From Botryosphaeria dothidea (Eukaryota > Ascomycota > Dothideomycetes > Botryosphaeriales > Botryosphaeriaceae), in contig WWBZ02000062.1 of the NCBI GenBank assembly GCA_011503125.2, forward strand, positions 1,488,001-1,552,000: DNA of 64,000 nt, given 5' to 3'. The position numbers were made by a program, and so were the translations under genes. The notes below the pieces were generated by a model, which worked only from the letters and a program-made list of their open reading frames with translations, made no database searches and was not told where the DNA came from. Positions within the stretch are counted from its first letter, which is position 1; each line of letters opens with the position of its first letter. Positions 1 to 12,864 of this stretch are shown piece by piece.

Positions 1-3000
1 GGCCTTATCAGGAGATCAAGCTATTAATTGCAAGTTGTCCACACACATGGCCAATGAACATCATCCGATGTCATCGATAAACCCATAGGACTTATATCAC
101 CATCTTCTGGAATGCTTAAGTAAGGTGGTCAATAGCGCTGACTGTTTATATGGTGCAAATTTGCTCGGCAGCGCTTTACCCTTTTGAGTAATCAGGCGAG
201 AACTCTCACTCGGAATGTGTAGCTATATTATTGTAGGGAGAGCCGAACATGCAGACGTGATAACAAGTACGGCTGTTATTCTAGGTATCTTCTTGATAGA
301 CTATACCTGTTGACTGGAATGCTTGATAGTTGTCTCATCAAATGGAGCAGAGAATTCATCTATCAAATGGAAGCAGTTCCGATAGGAGTAAGTATTCGTA
401 TTTCTGACTCAAACCGAGAGCTATTGGACATGAGATCGGCACCACAGGTAGTAGGGCTCTAAAAGCAATTATGGAGTCATCAGGCGCATGCTTAACTGTA
501 CCTCTACTGCACTTTCCTTCATAATCATCTGAAAAGGCAGCAACAGTTTAGAGTATCCCTTACTTACAATCGGTCTCTTGGCCGATTGGGTGTGGATGGG
601 TACGTGCCTTTTCTTCGGGAAAAGAGCGGAGGTATGATTCAGTGCGGCGGAAGCACAAGCACCGAGACCCTCTTGGCATGTTAGAAGTATAAGACAACGC
701 AGAAAGGCACATCTGTTTGAGGTGCTTGGAGCGATGATCAAACGTAAAGACGCGCGATGCCATTCCGCGGTACGATCACAGAGCCCGAAGACACGTAAGC
801 AGGCTCTAGGAGGAAGTCATGCTCCAGAGTTATCGAGCGCAACGATGGCGGTTCAGGAAACTGCCGTAGAATCAAAGTCTTCCAAATACCTAGCGGATAA
901 TGCCGGGACGGATGGGCAGAACTTCGGGGGAAGTGGCTGTCTGTCGGAGAGCTGTGGGAATTTTAGGCCGCGGGTGAGCCGGAGTCAAAGAGCCGGTCGG
1001 GATTTCCTTCCTGCAGATTGTGGGGCCGCGCCAGGAGCAACTGCTTTTCCAGACGTCATCCATTCTCTTCTCATCTGCTTGCTCGCTGCCATGGCGAAAG
1101 TCAGTATAACCACGGTTGCAGTCTTGACAAAACTGGGCATCGGCTGCACTGGTAAGCTTAAAAACAAGGTTCGAGTGGCCAAGCGATAGGCGACGGGAAC
1201 AGAGCCGATGAAAATGTCTTGGGTCTGGGTGTGACAGGGAACTCTCAAGTCCACCTCTTTGCGGCTGTGGCCCGCTCTTCCGTGGGCATCAAAGGACTTA
1301 CCAAAAAGTCGAGAACAGATCCAGGGAATTAGTGCCCAAAAAATGCATTCCGGAGGATTTCATCATCTCCACGCTCCATCATGCAGGCTCGAGAAATCAT
1401 GTAATCAGCAAACCCTGCCTCGCCATCGTAGTGGGACCGGCCTAAGAGAATGCAGGCATCTGAGGTGTGAGCACGAAGCATGCCTCACTCGCCGGATTCT
1501 CGTTCCTCCGTTCGGAAAGCGCCTTCTCGTCCTGGACATAGAGACTACAAGCCGAGCAGGCGCGGCATCAACTGGTGATACGCAACGCTAGTTTGAGAAC
1601 AGCTTCCTCACATCTTCCGTTTCGGACCAAAGCAACCGACGGGCCCATCCGTCCACCATTACCAAGCCTCAAACCACGGCTGTGGACCGAGAATCGACTT
1701 TGCTTTGCGCCATTTTCCCCCTTCTGGTCGACCACTTATCGTCTCCCAAAACATTCGCGGTATATGTACTATAGAGCGGGCGTAGCTCACGGATCACTGC
1801 ACCTCCGGCTTTGCCTCCGTATATTTGGCTCGCAATCTACGAGCTGGCCTGATTCTAGTCTGACATCCGGTCTGGTTGGTTCCGGGTCCTATTCCTTCCC
1901 ACTGGGCATGCACACTGTGTGGTAATCGCAAGTGGGGTATACACAGCAGAGAAAGCCACAGCCACACCACGTGCTTGCTGCTCGGCAACTTGGTGTCGCA
2001 TTACTTTCTGGAAGCCGTCGTCGAACCATATAGCACGTTCCTCATATTGTAACCGTTTCCAGCGGCGGGCCGGCAGTGTCTCACATTCGATCAACAGGGT
2101 CCTCTTAACTTTCGGAGCGACTCTGGCTCAGTGAATCTAGTGGCCGGAACATCAATTCCTCTCCCATACTTGCTGTTCTCGGCCTAATTTGCTATGGCTT
2201 CTGCCTGATAATTACGGCTTACTATTCCTCCAATCCAGCTCTTGTCCAATGAACTCTCCAAGTCGGCTCTCGACGCGGAGATTGGTCAGCCCCGCAATAC
2301 GAGTTGTCCATCCAGTAAGCCGTGCCCAGCCAGCCCGCATATCATCACGGCCACCTTTTGTCCACCCGTCCAGAAGTACTGCGCCTCTACGCGACGCCTT
2401 TGACGCTGCCCACCTGTGCGAGATACGCGTCCCCCCCCCCACCCCCCCAATGCCCAGCACCAACCCTCAAACCCAAAAAGGTGGGGAACCCGGCATGCTC
2501 AGCTCGCACGCGCGCGCCACGTTCGACCACTCGAACCCAGGTTCTCGCAGGTAAGAAGGGAAAAGAAAGGATCCACGACCAGGGTCCAGCAGGCCCACGG
2601 CCCAGGCCCAGCTCAGCCCGAAACACCAGGAACCCACCCGCGCCGCCGCCGGCGGGCCAAAAAAAAAAAATGCGAAACCGCTGTCAGGGCCGCCTTACCA
2701 GCGAACGAGACGGTTTCACCATCGCGGCCCTTCCATCTTGGCAGCACACGCGCGCAGCGCGGCCCAGGTCCACTTCGGGCTAAGCCTCGGAGATCGGGAA
2801 GGCGGATGTTGGAGGTGTGGATAGCAGGACAGACAACATCCCATCAGAGGCCGGCGCGGGCCCGCGCTGACCTGCCTTCATCCTTGCGCGCCTGCCTCTA
2901 TCCCGTGCTCGTGTTCTCTTCTTTTTGCCTCCATTCGATCCCTGCACCGTTATTTTGGCTTGAGCAGTGGCGCCGTAGCACAGGGCCGAGAACAAGCAGG

Positions 3001-4748
3001 CCGCCGGCCCACTACATCATCTCTCTCTCCACCGCCTGCACGGACGACGGACGTCCGCGCGTGCACACACACTTCCCCTTCCCGGCGCAGAGGGCGAGCA
3101 AGATTGGCAACTAGAGTTCAGAGCCCCCGTCGCGAAAAACGATGATGACAAGAAGCAACCCTGCCAAAATTTCCCCTCTCTCTCTTTCCCTCGGCCCGCA
3201 GCTTCGGGAGATGTGAGCTATCGACTTCTTTCTTCCTCGCTCACGCAAAACTCTTCCCCTCTTGCTGCCCACGCGCGCGTACCACATCCCTATAATGCCA
3301 GCCTCAAATTTTAATCATCATACGACATAACCTCTTCTCGTCCGCTCCCATGCCGAATACACTCTGTCCAATTTGTGGAGAAAATGAAAGACAAAAGTAT
3401 ATAAGCGGTGGGATTATGTACCGATGAAGATCAGCCTCTGCCATGTCCTTGTTTAAACTTTCGTGTATAGAAAGACTTATTTCTCCGGACCAGGGGAGAG
3501 TTTTCCCCGAACGCGTCGTAGAGCTGATAATCATCGAGGGGGGAGAGCCTCGACGCGCAATAGGGAGGGAGGGAGGGGGGCGGTTTTTACCTACAAGCCA
3601 CCTTTTGGGCAAGCAAAAGATATAGGAAAAAGAAAGCACGTAAGAGTAGGATTTGCGGATGGCGTTGAAGCATAGCCTCGCTGCACAGCCGTTGAACCAT
3701 AAATGGCAGATCGCACAGTAAGGCCTCCCCGTGCCCGCGCCGATCCTAAACCCAGGAAACCGGTTCATCACGGGGGCTCCGTGGTTAAGCGGGTTGAGCT
3801 GGGGTGTGTCACCCATTGCGCGTCAAAGACTCGCCTACTCATTCCCCCCATCCAACGACCACCGCAGCTCGGGAATAACAATTGCATCAATTGCGGTCAT
3901 CACTTCAACGGCGAATGGCATTAGTCTATAATCTTATTGACATTTCTTTTTTTATTTTGTATTTGATCGTTGACTAATGGGGGATAAAAAAAGGATATAG
4001 CTTTCCGCAGCTATGATACATAATCTTGACCCTCAAAGCCATAGAGGATAAGCGCTACCACTATGCAAATGCGCAGAGACGGGCGCAGCCCCCGGCCTTG
4101 CGTGAAGATCTTAAACTCCCATTCATCTCGCTCTCGGCGGTAGCACGGGTGCGAAATTCCCTTACACAACCCAAATCAACCCAAGCTCCGTAGCAAATCT
4201 CCTCCCGAAAGACTAAGACCACAAGCCCCATAAGCAAACCATGAAAAGAAAAGAGACAAGGGGAGGGATCGAAAACAAGATCAAGCGCTCTAGATGCTCG
4301 CGACCTGAACCACGACCCATCCACCGCGCCCTGAAACTTTGCGCCAATTTTTTGCCACTCCAAAACATCCGAAGGCAAAAACGCAGAAAAGGAATTGACA
4401 CGAAGTTTGGGAAGACAAACAAGGAAAAGAAGCGGGATATGCGCGCAGACGCTGATGCCGGAAAGGACTGTCTGTGTGCTCAGAAATAAGAAAGCAGAAA
4501 GGAGTTGGATAGCAATGTCGTGTCATCGTGAGCAGGCCACCTCGGGATTCTCCCGTGGACCCCGGCCTCGCCGGACCGGACCTTCCCAAGAACACCCGGG
4601 CCCCTCCAGCAAATGCTGCATGTGATCCTCTTTCGATGCAGAAGCCGGGAAACCAACCGAACGTAGTCTAGGATGCAATTAAAAGGCATGACAATAAGAG
4701 AGTGAACGCCGGAACCAGCCGCGATGCAATGCTCTTTCAAATCCGAAC
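1..4748. other. Gene-free flank downstream of STE12
   Basis: I see no supportable gene here. Open frames are short, overlap on both strands and lack family motifs. The stretch holds a poly-C tract near 2431-2448, an A-run near 2660, and CT-rich DNA at about 2880-3300 that resembles fungal promoter or leader sequence but is followed by no credible ORF. The last few hundred bases before 4749 are probably STE12 3' UTR. Short exons or a non-coding RNA cannot be excluded without transcript data. Confidence 0.6.
2431..2448. repeat. Poly-C tract
   Basis: Ten C, one A, then seven C. It is a low-complexity tract in a GC-rich gene-free stretch. Length errors are likely in such runs, so reading frames that cross it are unreliable. 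Confidence 0.9.
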
Positions 4749-7037
4749 TCAGTAGTTGCTGGCAGCGAGCAATTGATGCGACTGGCCCATGGTGGTCACA
4801 GCGACCATTGGGTTCGGGAGGTCTGCCAGCGAGGTGCCCACAGACAGGTTCGACGGCATGTAGTCATTGACGGCTTCCGGGCTTTCCTCTTCCAAGGAGC
4901 CGAGACCCTCGTCCTCGTTCTCCTCCTCCTCGCTGAAGTTGACGATAGGGTCACCCTCCTGGCGAGGCTCGTGGGTGCGGCGGTGCCTGGAGACAATTGT
5001 CAGCTTTGAGCCAAAATTAGAACCCTCGCTTGGAGAGAGCTTACTGGGCAAGGTTATCGGAGCGAGAAAAAGCCTTGTTGCACAGCGGGCACACGTATGG
5101 GCGCTCCTGGGTGTGGGTGCGCACGTGCCTAAGCGCCGAGTTAATCACACGCTGAGAACATGAAACTGCCGATCTGTGGGCGCTTACCTCTTGAGGTGCT
5201 CTAACCTCTTGAACAGACGGCCGCAAGTGGGAATCGGACAAGAGTGAGACTTCTGCGGGTACGGTCCAAGCTCCATCATCGTGGCACTGCGGGCCCTGCG
5301 GAAGACGCCGGGCGCTTGCCTGACAACCGCATCGTGAGCCAGCGACTGGCCAGAGAAGTCGCCGTTCAGGCCCGAAAACTCGTCCTGCGGCAGCATCTGA
5401 GTGGCTTGCTGGTTCGGGCTGCCCTCAACGGTAGCGAGCGGCGTGCCATGCCTCGACACGTCAGCGACCTCGGGCTTCTGCTGAACGCTCGTGTAGCCGT
5501 TGTGGAGGCTCTGGGGTGAGTCATGTCCACCCTCCTCTGCCGCCTCTGTGACAGGAACGACAGAGCTCGAGACAGACCGGCGCAGATCGCTGGGCCTGTG
5601 GGCTGCGTGCGGGTTGGCCGCGTTCGCCGCATTGACCGCCGCGATACCGCCGCCAATCGACATCGAAGACCGCCTCCTCCTCTGCTTGTACGTGGGCGAG
5701 CCCTCGATGACCGAGTAGACGTTGCCGGGAGCGAACGGACGGCTGCCGTATTGCGGAGCGGCGATGTTCGACGGAGGCAACTGCATAAGCGGGTTGAAGT
5801 TGGCCGAGAGACCAACATCAGGAATGGCAGTGTAGAGACCGGTATCTTCATTCGCGATGTATGCAGGCTCAGCGCCCAGACCAATCGAGTGCTGGGGAGG
5901 CGTGATAGGCTCGAACGACATACCACGAGTGCTGTAGTCCTCGTAATGCGAAGAAACGAATGAAGGCGCGGGCGAGTATTCCATGTATGCGGGCATCGAG
6001 CTGTGCCTCTGGTGCACCTGCGACAGCGGAATGCCGTTGCGGTCGTAAGGGATCGGAGTGTATTCCCTTTCGCGGCTCTTCGCGATCATGCCGTTTGTCG
6101 GGGGAGCCATGGTCATCTGGTGCTGCTGGAAGTTGCTCATCTGGTGGAGGGGCTCCTCAGGAACAGTCGGGGGCATCGACTGGGGAATCATCTGCGGCGG
6201 GGGCATCGAGTCCATGGCGCGCATGACCGGCGAGGTCGATTGCGAGTAATTCTGAATGTTGGTGTTGAAGGAGGACGAGTTCGTTTGTTGCGCCTTGGTC
6301 AGCTGCTCAAAAAGCGACTGCGACGAGTCGAATTCAAAAGACAGCGCGGGCTCAGCAACAGCGACGGTGGTGGCCTCCTGGCCCATTTTTTCCCTCTTGA
6401 GATCGCGCTCCAATGCATCGAGGAAGAGACGGTCGTGCGGTACGCTGTACCAGTAGAAGACCTTCTGCTTCTTCTGGGTGCGAATGCAGTTGTTCTTGTA
6501 GAGGAAATCGAGGAATGCGCTCTTGGGCTCCTCGAGAGAAGCATCGGTGCCGGACTTGAGGTTGCGCAGGTCGGAGAAGATACCCTCCTCGAACTTCTTG
6601 GAGTTCTTGACGGGGCGGCCGAAGGCCTGGAATCTGAAAGAGAGGCATCGCACGATGTCGGTGCCGGAAATGTGGAAGAGGTTGTTCCTGCAGGCGCGTT
6701 AGCAACAGCTGCGGCGGGGGCGCATTCGCAGGCGCAAGCATACCAGAGCACGCAGGAAACATATTCGCCGGTGGGGAGCAGGAAGCGGCGAATGTACTGG
6801 TCGGGCTGCCAGTCGACTGGCGCCGAGATGAGAAAGTACTTGACTGGAAATGGTGTCAGCTAGTTCATGCGGCGCGGTTGGAAACGCAGAGCGCGTACGA
6901 TTATCTACTTGCTGCAATGCGACAATTGCATCGGGCGGCAGGCTCTGTTGCGCGTCCTGGTCGAGGAGGAAGGTCTCGGGGGCGACCTGTCTTGCCTGTC
7001 CAGGAGGCGGCATGGCGGCGTGGCCGGTGGAGTACAT
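4749..7037 (-). CDS. STE12: Ste12-like transcription factor with C2H2 zinc fingers
   Basis: Transcription factor at the end of the Fus3/Kss1-type MAPK pathway, controlling mating, sexual development and invasive growth in filamentous fungi. Five exons: 7037-6899, 6843-6744, 6687-5188, 5128-5045 and 4986-4749, giving 686 aa. The homeodomain-like STE DNA-binding region spans about residues 40-170; the exon 2/3 join restores WNNLFHISGTDIVRCLSFRF, followed by FQAFGRPVKNSKKFEEGIF. The middle is low-complexity and rich in Q, S and P. Two C2H2 fingers lie at about 563-611 (CPIPTC...HVRTH and CPLCNKAF...HRRTH), followed by an acidic tail. The fingers identify the Pezizomycotina form; yeast Ste12 lacks them. 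The start is the ATG at 7037; the open frame further upstream has no better ATG. Exon 4 is 84 nt and phase-neutral (see findings). Confidence 0.95.
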
Positions 7038-10000
7038 GCTGTCCACCAGAGCGTGTCGTGGGCCGGTCTTGGGATAGCGATGGGACGTCGGGGCAAATTG
7101 ACGGGGGATGCGCGGCGACTTTGTTGCGACGGCTGGTGGCTCGCGGAGCACTCAGAACGTGGAGAGGTGAAGCGCAAGACGAAGCAAAGCAAGCGAAGGA
7201 AATCGGCGAGCGATGTTTGAGATATGTTAATGAACAGAAACTGAATCGAGGGCCTGCCTCGGACGTGTGAAGCGCAGTCTCGAGTGCGGTTGAAGAGAGA
7301 ACTTGAGGCGGGAGCGTGATGGTAGGGTTCGCACACGAAACAGCAGTCGAGGGGGGAGCGAGGGCTTTAGGTGTGTCAGCGCTGCGTTTCAGGAGATTAG
7401 ACTGCTAGCTGTGACAGCGCGGATATTTTTATCGCTGTATGTACCTAGCCACGCAGGCCTCCGTCGCCGAGCGCGCGCCGCCAAATCCCGGTCGCTGCGA
7501 GGCCCCTGCGAGTGGCTGGCCCGCCATCGAATAGCGATCGCAAGCGCGACGCTGCTGGGCGGCCGGCTGGAATGGAGGTGGCGGCCGCGGAATGGCGTCT
7601 TACTCGCGCCCGTCGTCTTCGCGCTGTCCACGCTGCTCTGGGGCACCGGCAGCTGGCCGTGCCATGATCACTTGTTCTGTCGTCACTGTTGCAGTGCTCC
7701 GCGCCGCTATAGCTGCTGCTCCTCTATTGTGTCGATAGTCTCGCCGCGCGCAGGGCTCGAGGCCGGCGTGGGGTCTGCCCGCCGCCGCTTAGCGCTCTGG
7801 CGCTGTACGCGAGCAGAAAGCGGAAAGAGTGGGCGCAAAGCCCGATGCCTTGCCAGCCAGGCAGACCGCATCGGCTCCGACTCCGCCAGGATCAGGATGT
7901 GGGATCGCTCAGCAGGGCACAGGCACAGGTCAGGATGGGCAGCGCGCTGCCCATCGTCTCCCGTCCCCTACACGAGCAAGCAAGCACGCCCGCCCGGCCC
8001 GCACGCGGCAGACTCAGGGCGGACTCCGGCCAGCAGCAATATCGCCGGCACGTATTGCGCGCCTGGCCGCCGCCAAGTCATGTCGTCTGCTTGTACAGAG
8101 TTGTGCCCGCCTGTACACGCGCGAGGGGGGCGGCTAGGCGGCGTCGGCAAATTCACCCTTCTACTGCTGCCTCTCCCGCGTCGTAATAACGCGCCGCCGC
8201 CCACGCCGCCCAGGCGCAGAGCCCAGCACTGACGCTGCTGGGGCCTCGCCGTCACCGACTTGTCCCCTTGCATGGCCCGGCAAAGCAAACCTCTGCGCGC
8301 GCGTGGTGGTGATGTAGGTGTGGGTGGCTGGCCCGGCGCCCGCTGAATCGAGCGGCCATGCAGGCCGTCGACGCAGGAACAATGGCAGCAGCAGGCAGCG
8401 CAGCACCTCCGGCCGTTTGATCTCCCTCTCTGAAACACAGCCTGCCCTTGGCCGCGGGAGCTGTCAATCACCATCACCACCACCACCATCTCCTCCACCG
8501 CCAGCCACCCTAATAACGCAACCGCGGCTGTAGCTAGCGCCCATCGCATCTGTCATCTGCCTCGCGCTGCGCGATCGCTGCGATGCACTCATCCCCGTCA
8601 GTCACCGCCGTTCCGCCCCGTGCAGCGGCCTGCACGTTCGTCCAACCAGGGGCAGCAACCGCCATCAGGCCATGATATTCGTCTCCCCACGAGCCTTCTT
8701 CCCCGACCGCCCCAGCGAGTCAGCGCTCCGAGACCGTGAGCTGTGAGGCTCCACGCGCTTACCCAAGACATTATCTGACGGCGACACAAGAGCGCTGCCA
8801 GAGCAACACTGACTGACTGGTGACGTCGCCGGCCAGCTGGCAGGCCAACAGCAACTGTGTTGTCGGCGTCAATCGCTCTCACGACTCGACGAGAGCGCTC
8901 TCTCGTGACCTGTCGGCCAGTGGTTGTGCCAAGGCACGCTGCTCGAAAGGTGGGAGGTAGCGGCGCGCTGGCCACACCTTTTCGCGCATCTGGCGCCGGC
9001 TCGGTGATTGGACTCGCTGGTGGGCGCATCCATGAGGCCGATCATGATTCGCATTGGCCGGCTCGTCCCTAGAAGCCTGTGGACGGACCTCGAGCACGGC
9101 AGCTTATTCCGCTGCATAATGAAGCAATCGGTAGAGAGCAGGACGAGGTTTGAAGGCGGCAGCACCACGAGCGGCTCTAGCCTCCGGGCCGATCAGATGT
9201 GAGGCAGTGGGCTCGTGGGTGAGCAGACATCTCGATTCCGCAGAGCTTCCCCGAGGATTGACAAGTCCGGCACGAATGCCATGTGCGCGCTCGGGAAACC
9301 CACCATTTCCGGGAGCGCCAGCAGCCCAGTCGAGAAGTAGGTTACGGGCTGAAACGGCCACAGCAGCTCGCTTCCTGAAATCCTGAGGCATCCGCAAGAG
9401 CAAGCACACGGCGGGCGGGCTCTTCCCCATAGGGCAGGGGATCTGCAGTTACAGATGAGCGCTGCGACGGGCGCATCGGTGACGCTCACTGGCTGGCGGG
9501 GGCGTGCAGAATGACGGACCTTCGGGGACGAGGCGGGAAGAAGTCCCCTGTGGCCCGCGCGCTCTCGATCAGCGGGCGACCTCATCCCGCGTCGCTGCTC
9601 GTCTGCAACTGCCGTGCGTGCAGCGGCCGACAACACCATACCGTTTGTCGTGCCACTGACAGCACGGGTACCTCTGGCGCCCACGAGCATCGCAATCGCA
9701 CCTGCAGCCGGCCACGTCTTTCGTCTCGCCCAGGTCCAGGTCCAGCCGCCGATCCCCCAACGGCCCCAACGGGCTCCACGCCCAATCACCGAAGACACAC
9801 CACGGTACGCCCGACTGAGCGCGCGCTGGCCGGCGGCAGTCCTGGGGGTGCGCGCTCAGCTCTGCCCGCGCCCAAGTCGCCCAAAGTATCTCATGATGCG
9901 ACGATCAGTGAGCATTTGTGCGCACGAGTCGGGCTAGCCTGGTTGGGACAGGGAACAGCGCGGCCAGGGCCAGGCCAGACGGCGCGCGGAAGCGCGAGTT

Positions 10001-11840
10001 TGATGAACGAGATCCGCACCCCGCCTGCCTCAGATCACCAAGCGGCCAGGGCAATCCTCGTATCACGCGCAAGCTACCGTTTCACATTAAGAGCCTCCAG
10101 GGCTCGCCTGCGCTTTTTCGCAGCTTCCACATGCATTCCACCACCAGCCCTCCAGTACGTGCCGGCCGGCCGCCAGCGGCGACGAAGAGCACACTCCCAG
10201 CGCCTTGCCTGCGGGGTTGGCCCACGCGAGCGTCCCCGGCTCCCCAGGAGGGTCATTCCCTCTTTCGCAATATCCGCCGCTAGGCGTTGCACCTCCAAGT
10301 CCTGAAATGAGGGCTCCACACGCGCGATCGAGACCAGGCGCTTGTCTCTCTGCATGTGCACGCGCCGCACCGCCATGGAGAGCCCATCTGGCTGCTACCC
10401 CAAGCCCACAGCACACTGGCCACCTGGGCGTGCTGCCACGGCAAACTGACCGAAACCTCCAGCAGAAGCAACTCGAACAAATTTCCCCATGCGGCCCGTT
10501 GGCGTTGCTTTTCCATATCCGCCGTTCCGGCGCGTCCGCAACAGTTCCTGTATGACTTGCGTCCGTTGGTGGTCGATCAAGCCACAGCCCGCCGACGAGC
10601 CACTGCCGGATCCAGACTCATTCTTGCTTCTTGCAGCGTACATGCTTGCTTGACGCGCAGCGAACATCCTGCGCATCAGCCCAAACGGTAATTTCGCGGC
10701 GAGCCTTTGGGTACGGCTACATGCAACCGACTACACATGTGTAAATGGTTCATCAAAGCGGTGCCATCAGCGCACCACCGGGAGGAAAAGAAAGAATTAG
10801 TCAACCCGCCCCGTACCGGCGCCGTCCAAGGCGAGAAAGTAAGACAGCAGTCTCGAAGCGCCAAAGCTCTCATATCTCGATATTAACCCAGCCGTCGTTG
10901 CCGCCGCCACTGTCAGGTTATGGGACGGTGGAGGATCTCGTAAAGGGTCTGAGAACCTCGTTCGGGAAAGGTCACCCCTGCCACGATCCAGAAGTCCGTG
11001 GAAGAACCTTAAGATGGAGAGGGCATCCTTGGAAATGATGCTTGCCGTCCGGGTGCTCGAGCCATCTGTCGGGGGTCGAAGAGGGGCGCAGGAGCATGAT
11101 GAAGCAAACGGCGATGGACAGCTGTGGATCGATGGCGTTCATTTCACGTCGGTGCGGCTCTTGGGCTTGCGTCTGCGGCGTTTAACGTTCTCCGGAACAC
11201 AGAACGAGGAGAGAAAGGAAGGTGACGATGGCGGGCGGGCGCAGGCTTGACTCGGCAGATGTCTCTCGACTCTATTACTACTTTCGTCGAGTGCAATTCC
11301 GCAATCCGCAAATGGGTCGTTACCTTCGTCCTCGCCATCATCTTCGTCTTCGCTGCGGATGGCTTCCTCCGTACGGGGGTAGTCGGCTGCCTTGCAGGTC
11401 ACTAATCCCGATCCTCACGCTCGCTCTCGCCCGTGTCTAGTCTGCGGCCGCTGTGCGGCCAACGCAAATAACTAGCCGACGGCACGCTCGAGCTTCCGGA
11501 CGCCGGATCAGGCATGGTTGCTGACAGACAAAAGTGCGAGTGCGTGAGTGCGAGGCCATCATTACGACCTAGATCCGGAAAGCGGACCCATAAGCAGTAA
11601 GCCACATGAGTAAAGGAAGCATCATTCAACACCAGAGAAGGATCCCTGTTTCACGTCCAGGTGGGTAGATAGGTTTCGGGGAAGTGGCTGGCTGGGTACA
11701 CAGGTATAGTAGTTCACGATAACGTATGCCTCACGCTAAGCCGAAGTTTGGTAACGCGTCAGTTTCCTGTCGTCTGGCGGTTCCTTGCAGACTGGCGCGA
11801 AGGCATTTCCGCCACGCTACGGCCAGCGGGCGGTACAGCG

Positions 11841-11855
11841 CGGCGGCGGCGGCGG
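11841..11855. repeat. Short CGG repeat
   Basis: Five perfect CGG units inside GC-rich non-coding DNA. No function is visible. Confidence 0.85.
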
Positions 11856-12725
11856 CCTTCAGCGGAGACGTTCGTCAGTGTTAGTCGGCAGTGCGCTGTG
11901 GTTGCAGCGCGGAGCCCGGGCGAGAGCGACGATCTTTCATGCGCGCCGCGCGCCGCTCGCCATCGCACTTATCGTCGCCCTTTGCCTGCGCGCAAGCCGG
12001 ATGACGGGGACTAGGGTTTTCTTTGAGGAAAGCCTGACGACCGTGATCTTTGCTGCTGATCCGCGCTCGCGCCAACAGTTGCTCTCCTCCGGCTACGGTT
12101 GCTTTCTGGCCTGCTTCTCGGCGCATGTTCAATGGCTGGCCTCGGCGTTCATTCTTATGCTGCTTGTTCGCCCTCGCCCCGGCCGCCGGCCGCCATTCTG
12201 CCGTTCGGAGGCGGGGGCCCAGTACCGTGGAGTCAGAAAGACTTGGTCTGTGTATCGAGTTCTCTTGTGTCATGAGTTTGACAGGAAGAGGACATCCAGG
12301 GCCTCGGACTAGGGGACACTTCCGATGAACTCTTGGCTCCATAGTGCCCGCTCCTCCTCCTGGTCTTCCAGGGACAATCGAAGAAGGGACTGTGGAGCCC
12401 GTCGATGGTCCATCTTCGATGGAGACGCTGCTTGCGTACCTTGCATTAGCGTCTGTGCGATCAATGCGAAAACGCGCAAAGCAGCAGAGCACGGGGGAGA
12501 GTGTCGGTATCCTCTGCACGTGCTTTTTGAACCCCTCTGTCGATGTGTCTCAGACCGCAGCTTTGCAGTTGTGGAGTCTGGATTCTGCGCGATTTGCACG
12601 CCTTGAATTTGCTTCGCGTTGATTTGCGTGCTGCGACGCTTTGCTTTGCTCGTCTCTGCTTTTTCGCCTTGTGCACTCTGTGCCTTGCTTTGGTGATTGC
12701 ATTTTCGTCATCAACCCAGCAACAG

Positions 12726-12864
12726 ATGCAACATGCTCCCTAGTCAGGTCCGTGGATCTGTGTACAACATGTGGGCATTTTTGGTGGGGCTGATGCAATG
12801 CACGCTGGCCGACAGCCACCTTGGACCTGACTTGAGCGACAGGATTGACTGACACATGTTGCAT
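12726..12864. repeat. Two-block inverted repeat
   Basis: ATGCAACATG (12726-12735) and AGTCAGGTCC (12742-12751) recur as exact reverse complements in mirrored order, GGACCTGACT (12823-12832) and CATGTTGCAT (12855-12864). The arms could pair with unequal internal spacers (6 and 22 nt) around a loop of about 70 nt. It lies in gene-free DNA upstream of STE12. No coding role is seen. Confidence 0.7.

Noticed and set aside
3304..3816. 170-codon minus-strand open frame
   Set aside because: No recognisable motif, no splice partners, and no leader-like DNA before its start.
6003..6863. 286-codon plus-strand open frame
   Set aside because: Antisense shadow of the STE12 DNA-binding exon.
7303..8232. 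309-codon plus-strand open frame
   Set aside because: Arginine/alanine-rich, overlapped by equally long frames on the other strand, no family motif; typical of GC-rich non-coding DNA.
9511..10305. 264-codon plus-strand open frame
   Set aside because: Low-complexity Pro/Arg/Ser composition, no domain, competing frames on both strands.
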